From NCBI GenBank assembly GCA_001766655.1, contig MJCC01000007.1, positions 726,479 through 790,478 of the forward strand: DNA of 64,000 bases, given 5' to 3'. This document shows positions 19,788 to 30,050 of this stretch, piece after piece. The notes beneath the pieces were generated by a model, which saw nothing but the letters and a program-made list of their open reading frames with translations, had not been told where the DNA came from and made no database searches. The translations under genes and the position numbers were made by a program. The stretch's first letter is position 1. The number at the start of each line of letters is the position of its first letter. This DNA comes from Phytomonas francai. Lineage: Eukaryota > Euglenozoa > Kinetoplastea > Trypanosomatida > Trypanosomatidae.

Positions 19788-21089
19788 GTATGGGGAATAA
19801 AAATTGAACCTGCAAAATCCTCTCAGCGCCATCTGGGGAAAAAAAATTCAGATCATGTTCTGTAACATAAGGATCCAAAATGAATAGTGAAAATATGGCT
19901 AATGGTACTATGTGAATTGTATTTAAAAGGAAAGAATGGAAACACATTGCGAAGAATTCAACTATGCAACTAGTATTTTCCCACCTATTCGTGTTCTTTT
20001 TTAAGTCAAAGATACACGATTTCGTAGACTCGCCTATTCTTCAACGCTAAGTCCTTTGTTGCGATTGCTGGTGTTGGTATCATTCTATGGTCACATGTAT
20101 CAGTTTAGTTACTTTCCCCTTTCAACGTTTTCATCGCTTAAAGTATTAACTAGCCCTCATGATTGTATCATCGTTGCCTATAAAACAAATTATAACGGTG
20201 TCATTTCTTGACGAGGAAGTTTAGAATCAAGAATCTTCTTCCATGAATCCTCATGCCAGCATTTACCAAGTGTTATATACTCAACATAAATTACCTGCAT
20301 GGTAAAGAAAACAGTACCTACAAACCATAATCTTCGAGGTACTGTGTTACTCAACAATCCGTGAAGGTGTCTCCCTCAACATTAGGAGATATATAAGCAG
20401 GAATTTATCCTCTAGCGGAAGGTGGTTATTGTCCATCTGGTGCCTGTTTATCGACATCATGACTAGCTTTACTGTCCTAGGTCAAAAACCCAAGTTCGTC
20501 AAACATGAGGATACTCTTATATAAGAATCTGGTATAATGGTTTGCATTTGTTGTTTTCATGGATATAACGATGAGTCAAAGATGTTACGCACAGTGTTCT
20601 AATGCTTCGATGTAGACCCCCCCACCCCACCCCTCCTCAGAGGAGTCGATACCCTGCAATTTCACACGAGCTACCACCCATAATGGCCATAAATTACACG
20701 CCTGCTGAAAACATGGACAACCATTAACAGTAACCCTACAAGTGCAAGGTGTTATCCCTTGGATATTGTAATATCAGTCACCATAAAATATGTTCCATTA
20801 GTAGTATTGTTGATATTATTATATTTGATTATCTGCTCAGTTAGATATAACTAGCGCATTATTTGTGCTGTGAACAATTAAGAAAACTTTCGAACCACGC
20901 TGAAGATTGCTATTCGGCTTATAAACTCTCATATTATTGCTTTATTTGTGTGAGAAAGAAGATGATATTTGGTCCTATCAGTTTTAACCAGAAGAAGTAG
21001 CTCACATATAAAATTACACACACATATATAGATACATAGATAGATATATATATATATATATATATATAACAAAGAAGCAGCAAAAGACT
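19788..21089. other. Intergenic spacer with a C-rich tract and (TA)n
   Basis: AT-rich. A strong C/T tract at 20616-20638 ends in AG (20639-20640) and could be a spliced-leader acceptor, though it lies about 450 bases before the kinesin ATG. A (TA)12 tract is at 21045-21068, 21 bases before that ATG. A 202-codon minus-strand frame overlapping the kinesin start was rejected. Confidence 0.55.
21045..21068. repeat. (TA)12 microsatellite before kinesin
   Basis: Pure TA dinucleotide ending 21 bases before the kinesin ATG. Confidence 0.9.
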
Positions 21090-22937
21090 ATGAAGGTGCG
21101 GAACTCCAGCAAAAATGCGCCTAAGAATATCTCGGTATTTCTCCGCGTCCGCCCCCCCACATCCAACGAGAATGGACATTCCTTTACTAATATATCCTAT
21201 GATCCCACTGACAGTCGTGTGATCAACATGGAACGAAAAAGTTCTGGAAACCCTATTCGGAAAAAATTCCTTTTCAATCGTGTTTTCGATCCCAAAACTG
21301 CTCAAAAAGATGTGTACGAAGCCTTCGCTAAAAACGCTGTGGATGCCGCGTTCGATGGGCTGCATGGCGTGCTCTTTGTGTACGGCCAAACCGGGTCCGG
21401 TAAGACGTACACCGTCAGCAATGACGACGGCAATCCTGAGAACCTTGGGATACTTCAACGATCCCTCAGGAATGTCTGGACTCGCATTGCGGCCGACAAA
21501 GACCACGACTACACCTGCATGCTCAGCTACGTTCAATTGCACAATGAAATTCTGACGAACCTGCTGGATGCGGACCAGGGTCGCGTGCAGATCCAGCTAG
21601 GGCCCGAAGGCGACGGGGATGTCATCCTAGTGAAGGAAAGCACAGGGATGCCCATTGATAAACCCGTCGAGGACTACGAGACCACGATGAAGTTGTTCGA
21701 ACTTGGTATGAGTCGCAGGGAGGTCGCGAGCACCTCGATGAACCAGATGAGTTCTCGCTCGCACACAATATTTAGCTTCATTATCAAAAAGTCGAAGCGT
21801 ATAAAAGCGGTCGCGGTGCAAAATGAAAACGAACTCAACGAGGAGCTGCGCCCGGCGTGCGTGGCGCTTGAGGGGCGTCTTATTTTCTGCGATCTTGCCG
21901 GCAGTGAGCGCCTCAGCAAGTCTCACGCCGATGGAAAGAATCTAGTGGAGGCCACACATATCAACGGCAGTCTTCTGGTCCTTGGAAAAGTAGTTCACGC
22001 ACTAACGGAGAAATTGCAGCATGCTCCTTTCCGAGAATCGAAGTTGACGCGCATCTTGCAGTACTCGTTAATGGGGAATGGCAACACCTCTATTATAGTC
22101 AACATCAGCCCGTCAGACGAAAACACGGAGGAAAGCTTAAGCGCCATAAATTTCGGCCAGCGCGCGAGCCAAATTAAGCAGGACGCCATACGCCACGAGA
22201 TACTCGACTACAAGGCGCTCTACCTCCAGCTTATGGCTGAGCTCGACGCGAAGAACGATAAGACCCTTGAGAATGCCCTGCAGGAAGAGCGCGATGTGTA
22301 CGAATACCAGATCTCAACCCTGCAGGAGGAGGTATCGACCCTCAAAGCGGAGAACCAGGTGCTTCGTGGGGAAAACACGGCGCTGCGGTCTGGATTGCCC
22401 CCGGAGAAGATCAATGAGACCTTGCAGTCTCTCGGTGAGAAGGACTGGAAGGAGGTTATGATGAAAACGCGCGAGATGATTGCAAGGCGGGATGAGAAAA
22501 TTCGCACGATTGGCGACGAGAGGGTGAAATTAGCCCTTCTCCTCTCGATCGAGCAGCGCAAGTGCTTCAAACTCGCGCAGAAGATGCAAGGCGCGATCTC
22601 GCGCTATCAGCTCGCGTGTAAAGAGCTGAACACCCGAGTGGAAAAACTCAACGCCGAGATGGTGGCGGTGAAGGGGACGGACTATCTGAGCCTGGGCACT
22701 AACAGTCAAGCGAGCCCATTCTCCCCGAGGAGCAGTCATTCGGACCCTAACACCCTCGATGATGGAGCAAATGAGGATCTTGAGAAGCTGAATCAGATGC
22801 TGCGGGCCTACCGCGCGGAACGGCTTGAGCTTTTTGCCTACCAAGCTAAAGCCCAGAAGGCGATACGTTTGCTCGCGGCTGAGAACGAGGCCTTGAAGCA
22901 AAATTCTAAGGGCAGTAAAGTGAATGCGTCATCCTAA
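21090..22937 (+). CDS. Kinesin, N-terminal motor, short form
   Basis: Microtubule motor. The 615-residue protein has its motor domain at about 12-370. The P-loop is GQTGSGKT (99-106). Switch I reads NQMSSRSHT, switch II is DLAGSER, and a microtubule-binding HAPFRESKLTRIL stretch follows. The motor keeps all nucleotide-binding motifs, so it is probably active. After the motor, heptad-rich segments (about 375-480 and 490-545, with many Glu/Leu/Lys) predict coiled coil for dimerisation. A Ser/Pro-rich linker (545-570) follows, then a last helix. An insert of about 30 residues with acidic and Asn residues lies between switch I and switch II (about 240-265). The tail has no recognised cargo domain. 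The (TA)n tract just upstream lies in the 5' UTR or at the splice site. Confidence 0.93.
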   Translation: MKVRNSSKNAPKNISVFLRVRPPTSNENGHSFTNISYDPTDSRVINMERKSSGNPIRKKFLFNRVFDPKTAQKDVYEAFAKNAVDAAFDGLHGVLFVYGQTGSGKTYTVSNDDGNPENLGILQRSLRNVWTRIAADKDHDYTCMLSYVQLHNEILTNLLDADQGRVQIQLGPEGDGDVILVKESTGMPIDKPVEDYETTMKLFELGMSRREVASTSMNQMSSRSHTIFSFIIKKSKRIKAVAVQNENELNEELRPACVALEGRLIFCDLAGSERLSKSHADGKNLVEATHINGSLLVLGKVVHALTEKLQHAPFRESKLTRILQYSLMGNGNTSIIVNISPSDENTEESLSAINFGQRASQIKQDAIRHEILDYKALYLQLMAELDAKNDKTLENALQEERDVYEYQISTLQEEVSTLKAENQVLRGENTALRSGLPPEKINETLQSLGEKDWKEVMMKTREMIARRDEKIRTIGDERVKLALLLSIEQRKCFKLAQKMQGAISRYQLACKELNTRVEKLNAEMVAVKGTDYLSLGTNSQASPFSPRSSHSDPNTLDDGANEDLEKLNQMLRAYRAERLELFAYQAKAQKAIRLLAAENEALKQNSKGSKVNASS

Positions 22938-23808
22938 ACTTATCTTTCCTGTCCGTATATGTCTACCTTTATGTTTTATTATTATTTTCAATAACACCTT
23001 TTCCGGGGTAAAGAAGGTTTATCATCGTTTTATGTATAAATGAATTCTGATGCTTGCATATTGTGATTTGTTCTGGAAAGTTACACTTTTTCCCTTCTCT
23101 TTACATATAAAGTGTACATGGGTGATTTAATTTGATGAAAATGCATCAATTTACTTTGAGAGGAGCGCGGTTTAAGCATAGCTTATCGCATTATTATTAT
23201 TAAGAAAGGAAAATCTATACCTATGCGCTCTCTCATGCTTAAAAAAATGAATATCAACTCATCGGCATTCATACGATAAGAAATTAGCCTGGTGCTTATA
23301 TTTTTTTTAATGCTCTAATATATTCCCCGTAAGTGGTTTAAGCTTACTCTATATAGCTTTCGCTCATCATTCAGGATGCTTGACCTCTAGTGAATTCTTT
23401 TTTAATTGGAAAAAAAAAAAGAAGGAAAGATTCGATGTCTCAGTAAGCAGTTTCTGAGCATAAGCCCCAAAGCTAACTATTGAATTCTAGCTTGTTGCGG
23501 TTGAATGCAATCAAGCACAGATAATTCAAAAACAGCGGCAATATTCCGCCAGCCAGGGTAGTCAAACAAAGTAATACTTAGTCTTTTTATGTGAATGCGT
23601 TTAAAGATGGGATCTTACAAATTTATGTGCAATGCTTTCCCTCTTTCCGTGACGACGATATGCTTTTTGGTGTTATTCATATGCACACACACGCATAGAC
23701 ATACGCTTTTACTTTACGGGTTTACTTTGCCGTTCCATAGACAAACGGAAGCGAATACGCGGGTCAAAGGGGAGATAATCCAACTTTTGTTTGTTATAGG
23801 ATGAAAAT
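22938..23808. other. Intergenic spacer
   Basis: AT-rich, with an A-rich run near 23410-23421. A short frame at 23595-23804 was not accepted. An AG at 23798-23799 after a T-rich stretch is a weak candidate acceptor for Ku80. Confidence 0.5.
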
Positions 23809-25710
23809 ATGTCGGCCAAGTCGATTTCCGTGTACGCCCTCGATGTGTCCTGCAGGAGTGGGGCCGCGATTGCGCAGGGGGCTGCGCTTTGCGCTCGCGC
23901 CGCGCTCGATGCGATGGTGCGCGCCCCGCACGACGAACTCGGCCTCGTCCTCGCCGGCGCCGAGGGGGCCCTAAATACGCTTTTTACGAAAGCCGACGAG
24001 GCAGGGCCCTCAAATACGCCTTTTACGAAGGCGGAAAACGCGGGAGGACGGGAAGGGCGGTTCCCGCACGTCGTCGTCGGGCCGCCGACGACGGCGTCGA
24101 CGGTGGGGCCGCTGCTGGAGCTCGCGCGGCGCCTGCGGGCGGGCGCCCCCCCCTCCCGCGCCGCCTGCGATCTCCTGGAGACGATCGGCCTTTGCGCGGG
24201 TTTGATTTGCGCGGGCGCGCGGGGGAAGGGGACGGCCGCGACGATTTACTTCATCACGGACGCGAAGGACGAGGTGGCCCGGAAGGAGGCGCTTGGCGCG
24301 GTGCTCGAGGTGCTGCGGAGGGAGGGCATCGCGCTCGTCGTGATCGGCGTCGACTTCTGCGAAGAGAACGAAAACGAGGAGGAGGGGGGGTGGGAGGGGC
24401 TCGGCGTGAAGGCGCGGAACGAGCGCGTCTTGCGTTTCCTCTGCGGCTCTCTTGGGGGGCGCAGCATGGTGGTCTCGCTCGCGGACGCGGTGGACGGGCT
24501 CGAGGCTGGGATGCTCCGGAGCCCGATCCCGCAGCGCCCCCTCCTCAAGGTGGTGCTGTCCGTCGGGGATATCCGCATCGCGACGCAGATATTTGCCAAA
24601 ACGAGAGAAGCGAAACTGCCGGCTCTGAAACGCACCACCCAAGCGGGCGAGGCCATCACCGCGAGCTTCGAGTATCGGCGCGTTGTGGACGGGGGCGTGG
24701 ACGGCCGCATCGTCGCCGCGGAGGATTGCATCAAAGCTTTCCGCTACGGTCGGAGCCGCATACCGATCACCGAGACCGATTTAGAAGCTCTGCGAATGCG
24801 AGGAATGCGCTCGATGGAGGCACTCGCCTTTGTTCCGCAGGATGACATCCCGCCTTATATTATTATGGGTGCGATGAAAGTGGTGCTTGCACTTTCTGGG
24901 GATCATGTCGGGCAGAAGGGTTTCGCCGCACTCGTGCGGGCAATGGTGGAGTCTCGAAAAGCTATGATTGTGAGGTTTGTACGCATGCGCGATGCCAACC
25001 CCGTTCTCGGGGTTTGTATTGCATCCTCGAATGCCAAACGAGACGCGCTTTTCCTTGGCCAGCTTCCCTTTTCGGATGACGTCAGTCTCTACAGCTTTCC
25101 CGGTCACGAAGAAGTGGTGTGCAGCGCTGAAGAAGAACAGCTCGTGGCCTCCTTGGTCGATGCGATGACCGTCCGCAAGGAGGACCTGCGACCAAACACG
25201 ACATTCAATCCCTTTATCCAGCAGTACTACGAATATCTGCGGACGGAGCTCAAGGCAGACACCTCAGGTGTCAAACAGGACCTTCTACGCGGTGCGATTC
25301 CGGAGCTTCTGCCAAAGCTCCGAACCAGCTCGACAGCCTTCACGTCCCCCGGGAATCCGCTTGAGCCTATCTTGCAGAGTGTTAAGGAGAGTCTTGAACG
25401 GTGTGCAAAGGCCTTTCCGTACGTCGAGGTCGAGAAGGTGATCGATATCGGGAATCTGCACGGCTCCTGGCGAAAAGCTCGCATGGACGCGCCGAAGCGG
25501 GACATGAGCCCTACGCCCTGTGAAAGCGAACAGGCCCCGTCTACGGTGGCGAATACCGTGGTCATGGCGAAGGAATTCGTTCCCCATCACCACAGAAAAC
25601 TCCCCTCATCGCCAACCCCTCCCGCAAAGCACCAACCTGGGATCCCCAATGACTCCGGCGAACTCAGGTTCGATCTCCCTTTCGCTCCGCACGATGCCAT
25701 TTCTTCATAG
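23809..25710 (+). CDS. KU80: Ku80 DNA-end-binding subunit
   Basis: With Ku70 forms a ring on DNA ends. Trypanosomatids lack classical end joining (no Lig4/XRCC4) and use Ku in telomere maintenance. The 633-residue protein has an N-terminal vWA-like region (about 5-235). The beta-barrel core begins near 245 and contains AEDCIKAFRYGRSRIPIT and the segment PYIIMGAMKVVLALSGDHVG. The helical C-terminal arm includes ANPVLGVCIASSN, FLGQLPFSDDVSLYSFP, EEEQLVASLVDAMTV and NPFIQQYYEYLRTEL, all typical of Ku80 rather than Ku70 (no SAP domain). Length is close to other trypanosomatid Ku80; the long DNA-PKcs-binding C terminus of vertebrates is absent. Residues 56-81 hold an in-frame 13-residue tandem duplication (NTLFTKADEAG / NTPFTKAENAG). 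The vWA region lies in a GC-rich island (about 23880-24600). Confidence 0.88.
   Translation: MSAKSISVYALDVSCRSGAAIAQGAALCARAALDAMVRAPHDELGLVLAGAEGALNTLFTKADEAGPSNTPFTKAENAGGREGRFPHVVVGPPTTASTVGPLLELARRLRAGAPPSRAACDLLETIGLCAGLICAGARGKGTAATIYFITDAKDEVARKEALGAVLEVLRREGIALVVIGVDFCEENENEEEGGWEGLGVKARNERVLRFLCGSLGGRSMVVSLADAVDGLEAGMLRSPIPQRPLLKVVLSVGDIRIATQIFAKTREAKLPALKRTTQAGEAITASFEYRRVVDGGVDGRIVAAEDCIKAFRYGRSRIPITETDLEALRMRGMRSMEALAFVPQDDIPPYIIMGAMKVVLALSGDHVGQKGFAALVRAMVESRKAMIVRFVRMRDANPVLGVCIASSNAKRDALFLGQLPFSDDVSLYSFPGHEEVVCSAEEEQLVASLVDAMTVRKEDLRPNTTFNPFIQQYYEYLRTELKADTSGVKQDLLRGAIPELLPKLRTSSTAFTSPGNPLEPILQSVKESLERCAKAFPYVEVEKVIDIGNLHGSWRKARMDAPKRDMSPTPCESEQAPSTVANTVVMAKEFVPHHHRKLPSSPTPPAKHQPGIPNDSGELRFDLPFAPHDAISS
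23966..24045 (+). repeat. In-frame 39-base tandem duplication within Ku80
   Basis: Two diverged copies, the first beginning gggccctaaatacgc and the second gggccctcaaatacgcc, with period about 39 bases. They encode Ku80 residues of about 54-81. Confidence 0.75.
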
Positions 25711-26267
25711 GGCGCCGATGTGGAATTCGTATGGAGAGGCATATAGCTCACCCGATGGGACCCCTAGCTATTCTGAGAAGGGAGCGTGCCGGTCATTCCC
25801 TTGCCGATATTGAAATGAGTGTCGAAAAAGGTGTACCCTAAACTAGTGGGAAGCTGAGCTTTCCGCCTGGGGCTCCCACTGACGCGTGCAATTCGATTCA
25901 TTCATTGGAATGCGCGTCGTGGGCCGCATTGTAGATGGGAGCAGTCGAGCAACGATGTGTGGAAAAATAATAGATCCCTTTCGTGCATGCTTGAAGGCGG
26001 CCGCTGGTGATTCGATCCTTGTTGTGACTTTATGATTCATAATGGTGTACCTATTTCGAATCTCGTTTCACTTTGCTGTATAAAAGTCTGTGCATATTTT
26101 TCGCCTCCTCCCCATCTTGCGTACAAGATTCATTTTTCTGTAGCGATTTTTATACATTTCCAATTTCTTTATTATTATTGAAGGTGTTGAAGGCAAGTCT
26201 AATTAGTCTAGAAAAGTTGGAGAAAAATTATAGATATATATATATATATATATACACATACATAAAC
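25711..26267. other. Intergenic spacer with (TA)n
   Basis: The first 300 bases are moderately GC-rich, then AT-rich. A (TA)10 tract at 26235-26254 ends 13 bases before the next ATG. A pyrimidine-rich stretch is present at about 26098-26116. Confidence 0.55.
26235..26254. repeat. (TA)10 microsatellite before TBC1D23-like gene
   Basis: Pure TA dinucleotide ending 13 bases before the ATG at 26268. Confidence 0.9.
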
Positions 26268-28433
26268 ATGAGCGAAGGAGATATAACGCAAATTCAACCA
26301 GAACCAACTCCCCAGGAGGGGCTACCATCCACACACAACGCTCCCAGCGGATCCACAAAGACGCCTAGGCGCGACAACGAAAAGGAACTTCTGGAAATTC
26401 TGGATGGTGGGAGTTTTAACCTAACCAACACCGTCCAGCTTGCCGCCCTCCAGCGGGCCTGCATGGCGGTGCCGAATCTAACCCCGCTCTTGACGGGGGA
26501 TCGACGGGCAAAGTTGTACACGCGGCTGCTCCTGGACGACAAATCGGAGCAGGAGGTGATCCCGGACTCGTTCGCGTCGTTCGCGGCGGATGCGAACGAT
26601 GACTACCACGCGGCCGCGATAACGCTCCTGACATTACTCGCCCCCGTTTCCTTGGACGAAACCGAGGCGGTTGGGTTTCTGCGTTATCTCAACTCCCGGA
26701 CGGGGTTTACCCCGGATGAGGCGAATACCTCGCTGATGAACCTTCTAGCGGTTGTTTTGTCGGACGCGAAGCCGTCCTCGGGGCCGACGGCCCTGCGGCT
26801 CCTCTTCCTGCTCCTTCGCGAGCTCCTCAAGGACTTCGCGATACCCGCGTCCTCGAAGCCCTATACGACGACGACGACTTTATTACTTCGGCTGATGCTG
26901 CAATACCACGACCCCGCGCTCGCCGTCCACCTCGACCAATGCCGTATTTCCACCGGGGAGCTGCTCTTGCACTGGGTGAGGCGGCTGTTTATCGTCAACG
27001 GACAATACCGCGCGACGTTAGGGATAATCGACTACCTTTTGGTCTTAGGCGACCCTGTCCTGATTCCCTACGTCGCCCTGGCCTACCTGATCGCGAATCG
27101 GCAAAATTTGCTGAGCGTAAAGACCGCGGAGGTCCTGCGGTGTGCGTTGGAGACGCTGGAAATGGAGCTGCCGGGGGTCAAGGAGGCCGCGTTGGATCCG
27201 CGGCTCGTGGACGGCCGCAGCTTCGCGCCGATGCCCGTGTGGTCCGGGAAGACGCTCCTCCAGAACGCCGAGCTCCTGCACCGAAATACGCCGGAATCGA
27301 CAAAACGCGTCCTCGGGCTCTGCCTTTATCCGGATATGGGGCACATCAGCAAGAAAAGCGAGGAGCTCGCGGCGTACTACGGCGGGATGCCCTGCCTGCC
27401 GCTCGAGCGCGCCGACATCGCCGGGAGCTTTCCTGAAAAAACGAAAGCCGCGGACGGGGTGGTGGGGCTCGAGTACGTGATCGTGGACTGCCGCTCGCGC
27501 GCGAGCTTCGACTACGCGCGGCTCCCGACGGCCGTTTTCGTCGGCGACGTCGTCAGCTTCGAGGCGGACGGCCTGCAGGCGATGGTGGAGCGGCTGGAGG
27601 CGGCGCGGGGGGCGCACCTCGCGATCTTCGGCACCGGCCGCGGCCTCGCCGAGGAGGCGAACCTCCTCGCCCTTGTCGGCCTCCACCTCGCCCAGCGGGG
27701 CTTCCCCTACGTCAGCCTCGCCGCCGGGGGGTTCAAGGCCGTCGTCGGGCTCATGCGCGCGCGGCGCGTGGCCGTCCTCGGAGCCTGGGAGCAGGAAATG
27801 GAAAAAAAGGAAAAGGAGGAAGGAAAGGGCCTCGGTGCGGCCGTCTCCGGGCTCGTCTCGGGCGCGATCGCGACGCCGGCGGTGCAGTCGATGCTGAGCG
27901 GGCTGAGCGAGATCCGAGAGAGCCTCCTACCCCGCGCCGCGGCCGAGGCCGACGAGGTGAAGGGGCGCGCCGCGCAGGGGCTCTCGGCGGCCACGGCGTG
28001 GGGCGCCGGCCTCGTCCAGCGCATCCAGGCCTCGCTTTCCCTCGACCGAGGCCGCGCGGAGGCGGGCGCATCCTCCTCGCCGCCCGCGAGCGCGAGCGCG
28101 GGGGCCCCCCTCCAAGGCCGCGTCCTCCCCCGCCCCACCCACGTCTTCACCCTCGGCGGCGACGACGACAGCGAGGACCTCGACCTCATCGTCTCGATTC
28201 CCGTCCGCGGGAAGGTCCTCGCCGCGGAGAAGCCGCCGACGGAGGCCCCAACGGCGCCCGCCGATGCCAACGAATCGGGGCCGCTCGCGCCCGTCGTGGC
28301 CAACATCGACCAGGAGTTCGAGCAGCTCTTCGGCGAGATCGAAACCCCCGTCCACGACGCCCCCGCGCAGTCGGAAAAGAAGGGGGATGAAAAGGACCTG
28401 GACGATGACCACGACATCTTCGGGGACGTTTAG
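26268..28433 (+). CDS. TBC1D23-like protein: TBC domain plus rhodanese-like domain
   Basis: Family role: captures endosome-derived vesicles at the trans-Golgi by linking golgins to the WASH complex. The 721-residue protein starts with a polar tail. A helical TBC-like domain follows (about 40-350, including RRLFIVNGQYRATLGIIDYLLVLGDPVLIPYVALAYL in its second half; given here only as a landmark). A rhodanese-like domain begins at about residue 403 (YVIVDCRSR) and ends near 500. The catalytic Arg and Gln fingers of active Rab GAPs are not visible, and the rhodanese loop reads FGTGRG without Cys, so both domains look inactive, as known for TBC1D23. The C-terminal third is low-complexity Ala/Glu/Pro-rich with an acidic end. 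The region 27400-28420 is a very GC-rich island that also opens long spurious minus-strand frames. The ATG at 26268 was chosen over an upstream non-ATG extension. Confidence 0.8.
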   Translation: MSEGDITQIQPEPTPQEGLPSTHNAPSGSTKTPRRDNEKELLEILDGGSFNLTNTVQLAALQRACMAVPNLTPLLTGDRRAKLYTRLLLDDKSEQEVIPDSFASFAADANDDYHAAAITLLTLLAPVSLDETEAVGFLRYLNSRTGFTPDEANTSLMNLLAVVLSDAKPSSGPTALRLLFLLLRELLKDFAIPASSKPYTTTTTLLLRLMLQYHDPALAVHLDQCRISTGELLLHWVRRLFIVNGQYRATLGIIDYLLVLGDPVLIPYVALAYLIANRQNLLSVKTAEVLRCALETLEMELPGVKEAALDPRLVDGRSFAPMPVWSGKTLLQNAELLHRNTPESTKRVLGLCLYPDMGHISKKSEELAAYYGGMPCLPLERADIAGSFPEKTKAADGVVGLEYVIVDCRSRASFDYARLPTAVFVGDVVSFEADGLQAMVERLEAARGAHLAIFGTGRGLAEEANLLALVGLHLAQRGFPYVSLAAGGFKAVVGLMRARRVAVLGAWEQEMEKKEKEEGKGLGAAVSGLVSGAIATPAVQSMLSGLSEIRESLLPRAAAEADEVKGRAAQGLSAATAWGAGLVQRIQASLSLDRGRAEAGASSSPPASASAGAPLQGRVLPRPTHVFTLGGDDDSEDLDLIVSIPVRGKVLAAEKPPTEAPTAPADANESGPLAPVVANIDQEFEQLFGEIETPVHDAPAQSEKKGDEKDLDDDHDIFGDV

Positions 28434-29573
28434 GGTGCCTGGAAAACGTCCCCCTCCATTCGCGTTCCTGGGAAACCTACCGTGATTTTGGATTGGTTGT
28501 GGCGCCATATATTTGGACTTTGGATCCATACTAGGCTATTTAAAAATCATCCTGTGAAAAAAAGAAATGTAGAAGCTGCAAAAAAGGATTCATTGTTATT
28601 ATTTGTACGGCTCGGGAAACTTGTATGCGTTGCGTTATTGAATTGTTATTTTTGTTTGTTTGTTTGGGATATCCTCGTCCAATTATCCCAATGTTTCGCG
28701 GTATCTACCCCAACACTACGCTGAAACATAATGAAAAGTGTTACTTGTTTATCATCAGAGTTTGCTTAGTCTCGACTCTGAGTTATCTTTTCTTGTATTG
28801 TTCATTATTTTACCATGAGGAATAGAAAGCAACCAACCAAAAAAAAAAAACGATCTATAACGTCAATGCTTTTGCCATGGTCCTGCGTTTCCCGTCGAAT
28901 CCACTCTATTTAAATGCCATGTTCAGTTTTTCTCAATCTTTTCTTGGTCCTGTCAAAGGGGGGACCCTCATACAAGGAATGAAAAATTTCCCACTTCATT
29001 GAATCTAGAAAGGATAGAAAGAAAAGTGGGGTGGGAAGCCACATGTGCCGGTCTTTGGTGCAATGAAAGTACAGCATTGATCGCGGGAAGCGTTTGAAGA
29101 GTGGGTTGGGCAATAGCGCACCCGAAGCCTTTTTGTAAACAAGAAAAGGGCCTACGAACTTCAACCATTACAGGAAAATATACTGATACTAGCAACCTTG
29201 GCTCTACGAACTACGATGGCAGCGATGATCCTCTTCTGGGAAGGGGAGCGGAGGAGTTTGTTCACCCCGTCAATTCTCAGATAAGCCGCGCATGACCTAC
29301 AAAATTTGTCTATCAGGGTATTTAGAAAGATAAAATATCGTTTCGGCTGAAAAAAAAAAAAAGGATAACAAAGCGGGGTATGAAGAAATCTGTCTAAAAA
29401 TTCCCTCTTAAGATTCCATGCACAGTCTTACTCTTGTCTTTCTTGATTTGAATAACGATTTGCTACATCCATCAAATACGTAACGGCTCAGAGGCTTGGA
29501 GAGTTTTTACAGCCCCTACAGTAATATTAACAATCATAGTAATACTAAACAAACAAACAAGCGCTATTTTCAA
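28434..29573. other. Intergenic spacer
   Basis: AT-rich with two A-runs (about 28839-28850 and 29350-29361). Several short frames on both strands are unsupported. No (TA)n longer than a few units. Confidence 0.55.
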
Positions 29574-30050
29574 ATGCATCGCTGGCTGTGCGTGTTGGCC
29601 TCGCCGAAGGTCGGCATCCTTGGGGCTCGATCCTACGCGTCCTCGAACCTTCCCGTGCGCGTTTTGGGCGGCTTTCCTGCGGGCCTTCGCGTGTTCGCGC
29701 GCGCGCACGGCGGCGGGCCGCCCTCCGCGATGGCGGGGGAGGGGCGCGGGGGCCTCCGCGATGCCCGCCGTACCCTCGTGAACCCCCCGCGCGCCGCGAC
29801 GACGATGCCGAACGGGTCGAAGGACTCGATGGCGCCCAACCTGGAGGGGGGATTTGCCTCCAAACACTTCGATTTTCAGGACGTGGATGCGGAACGGCTC
29901 ACGCACTTTTACTGGGATCGCAGCGAGGATGGGAACCCGTACCAGAATGCTCCGGACTTCCATTGGATGAGTGAGGATGAGTTTGAGGGGGATAACCTGG
30001 CACATATCTCCTCGGAAGACCGTAAGTACCTAATATCCGAATACTTGTAG
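29574..30050 (+). CDS. Small probable mitochondrial protein, unknown function
   Basis: Not recognised. The 158-residue protein has an N-terminal third rich in Arg, Ala, Gly and Leu, and free of acidic residues through about residue 50, which fits a mitochondrial targeting sequence (MHRWLCVLASPKVGILGARS at the start). The C-terminal half (about 90-158) is different in character: acidic and aromatic, with FDFQDVDAERLTHFYWD and DFHWMSEDEFEGDN. It looks like the conserved functional part. The first half is coded by a GC-rich island (29600-29830), the second is not. This change of composition coincides with the boundary between targeting region and core. The ATG at 29574 is the first in frame; a TTG-initiated extension was rejected. 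It could be a subunit of a mitochondrial complex, but nothing shows which. Confidence 0.7.
   Translation: MHRWLCVLASPKVGILGARSYASSNLPVRVLGGFPAGLRVFARAHGGGPPSAMAGEGRGGLRDARRTLVNPPRAATTMPNGSKDSMAPNLEGGFASKHFDFQDVDAERLTHFYWDRSEDGNPYQNAPDFHWMSEDEFEGDNLAHISSEDRKYLISEYL

Noticed and set aside
20934..21542. Minus-strand frame of 202 codons at the kinesin start
   Set aside because: Overlaps the kinesin motor; its 3' part reads the (TA)n tract as Tyr-Ile.
23889..24845. Alternative + frame of 318 codons inside Ku80
   Set aside because: Arg/Gly-rich by-product of GC-rich sequence; the Ku80 frame shows the recognisable core.
27045..27686. Long minus-strand frame (213 codons) across the TBC1D23-like gene
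   Set aside because: Lies opposite a well-supported gene in a GC-rich island where stop codons are rare; Arg/Glu/Ala-rich product with no family.
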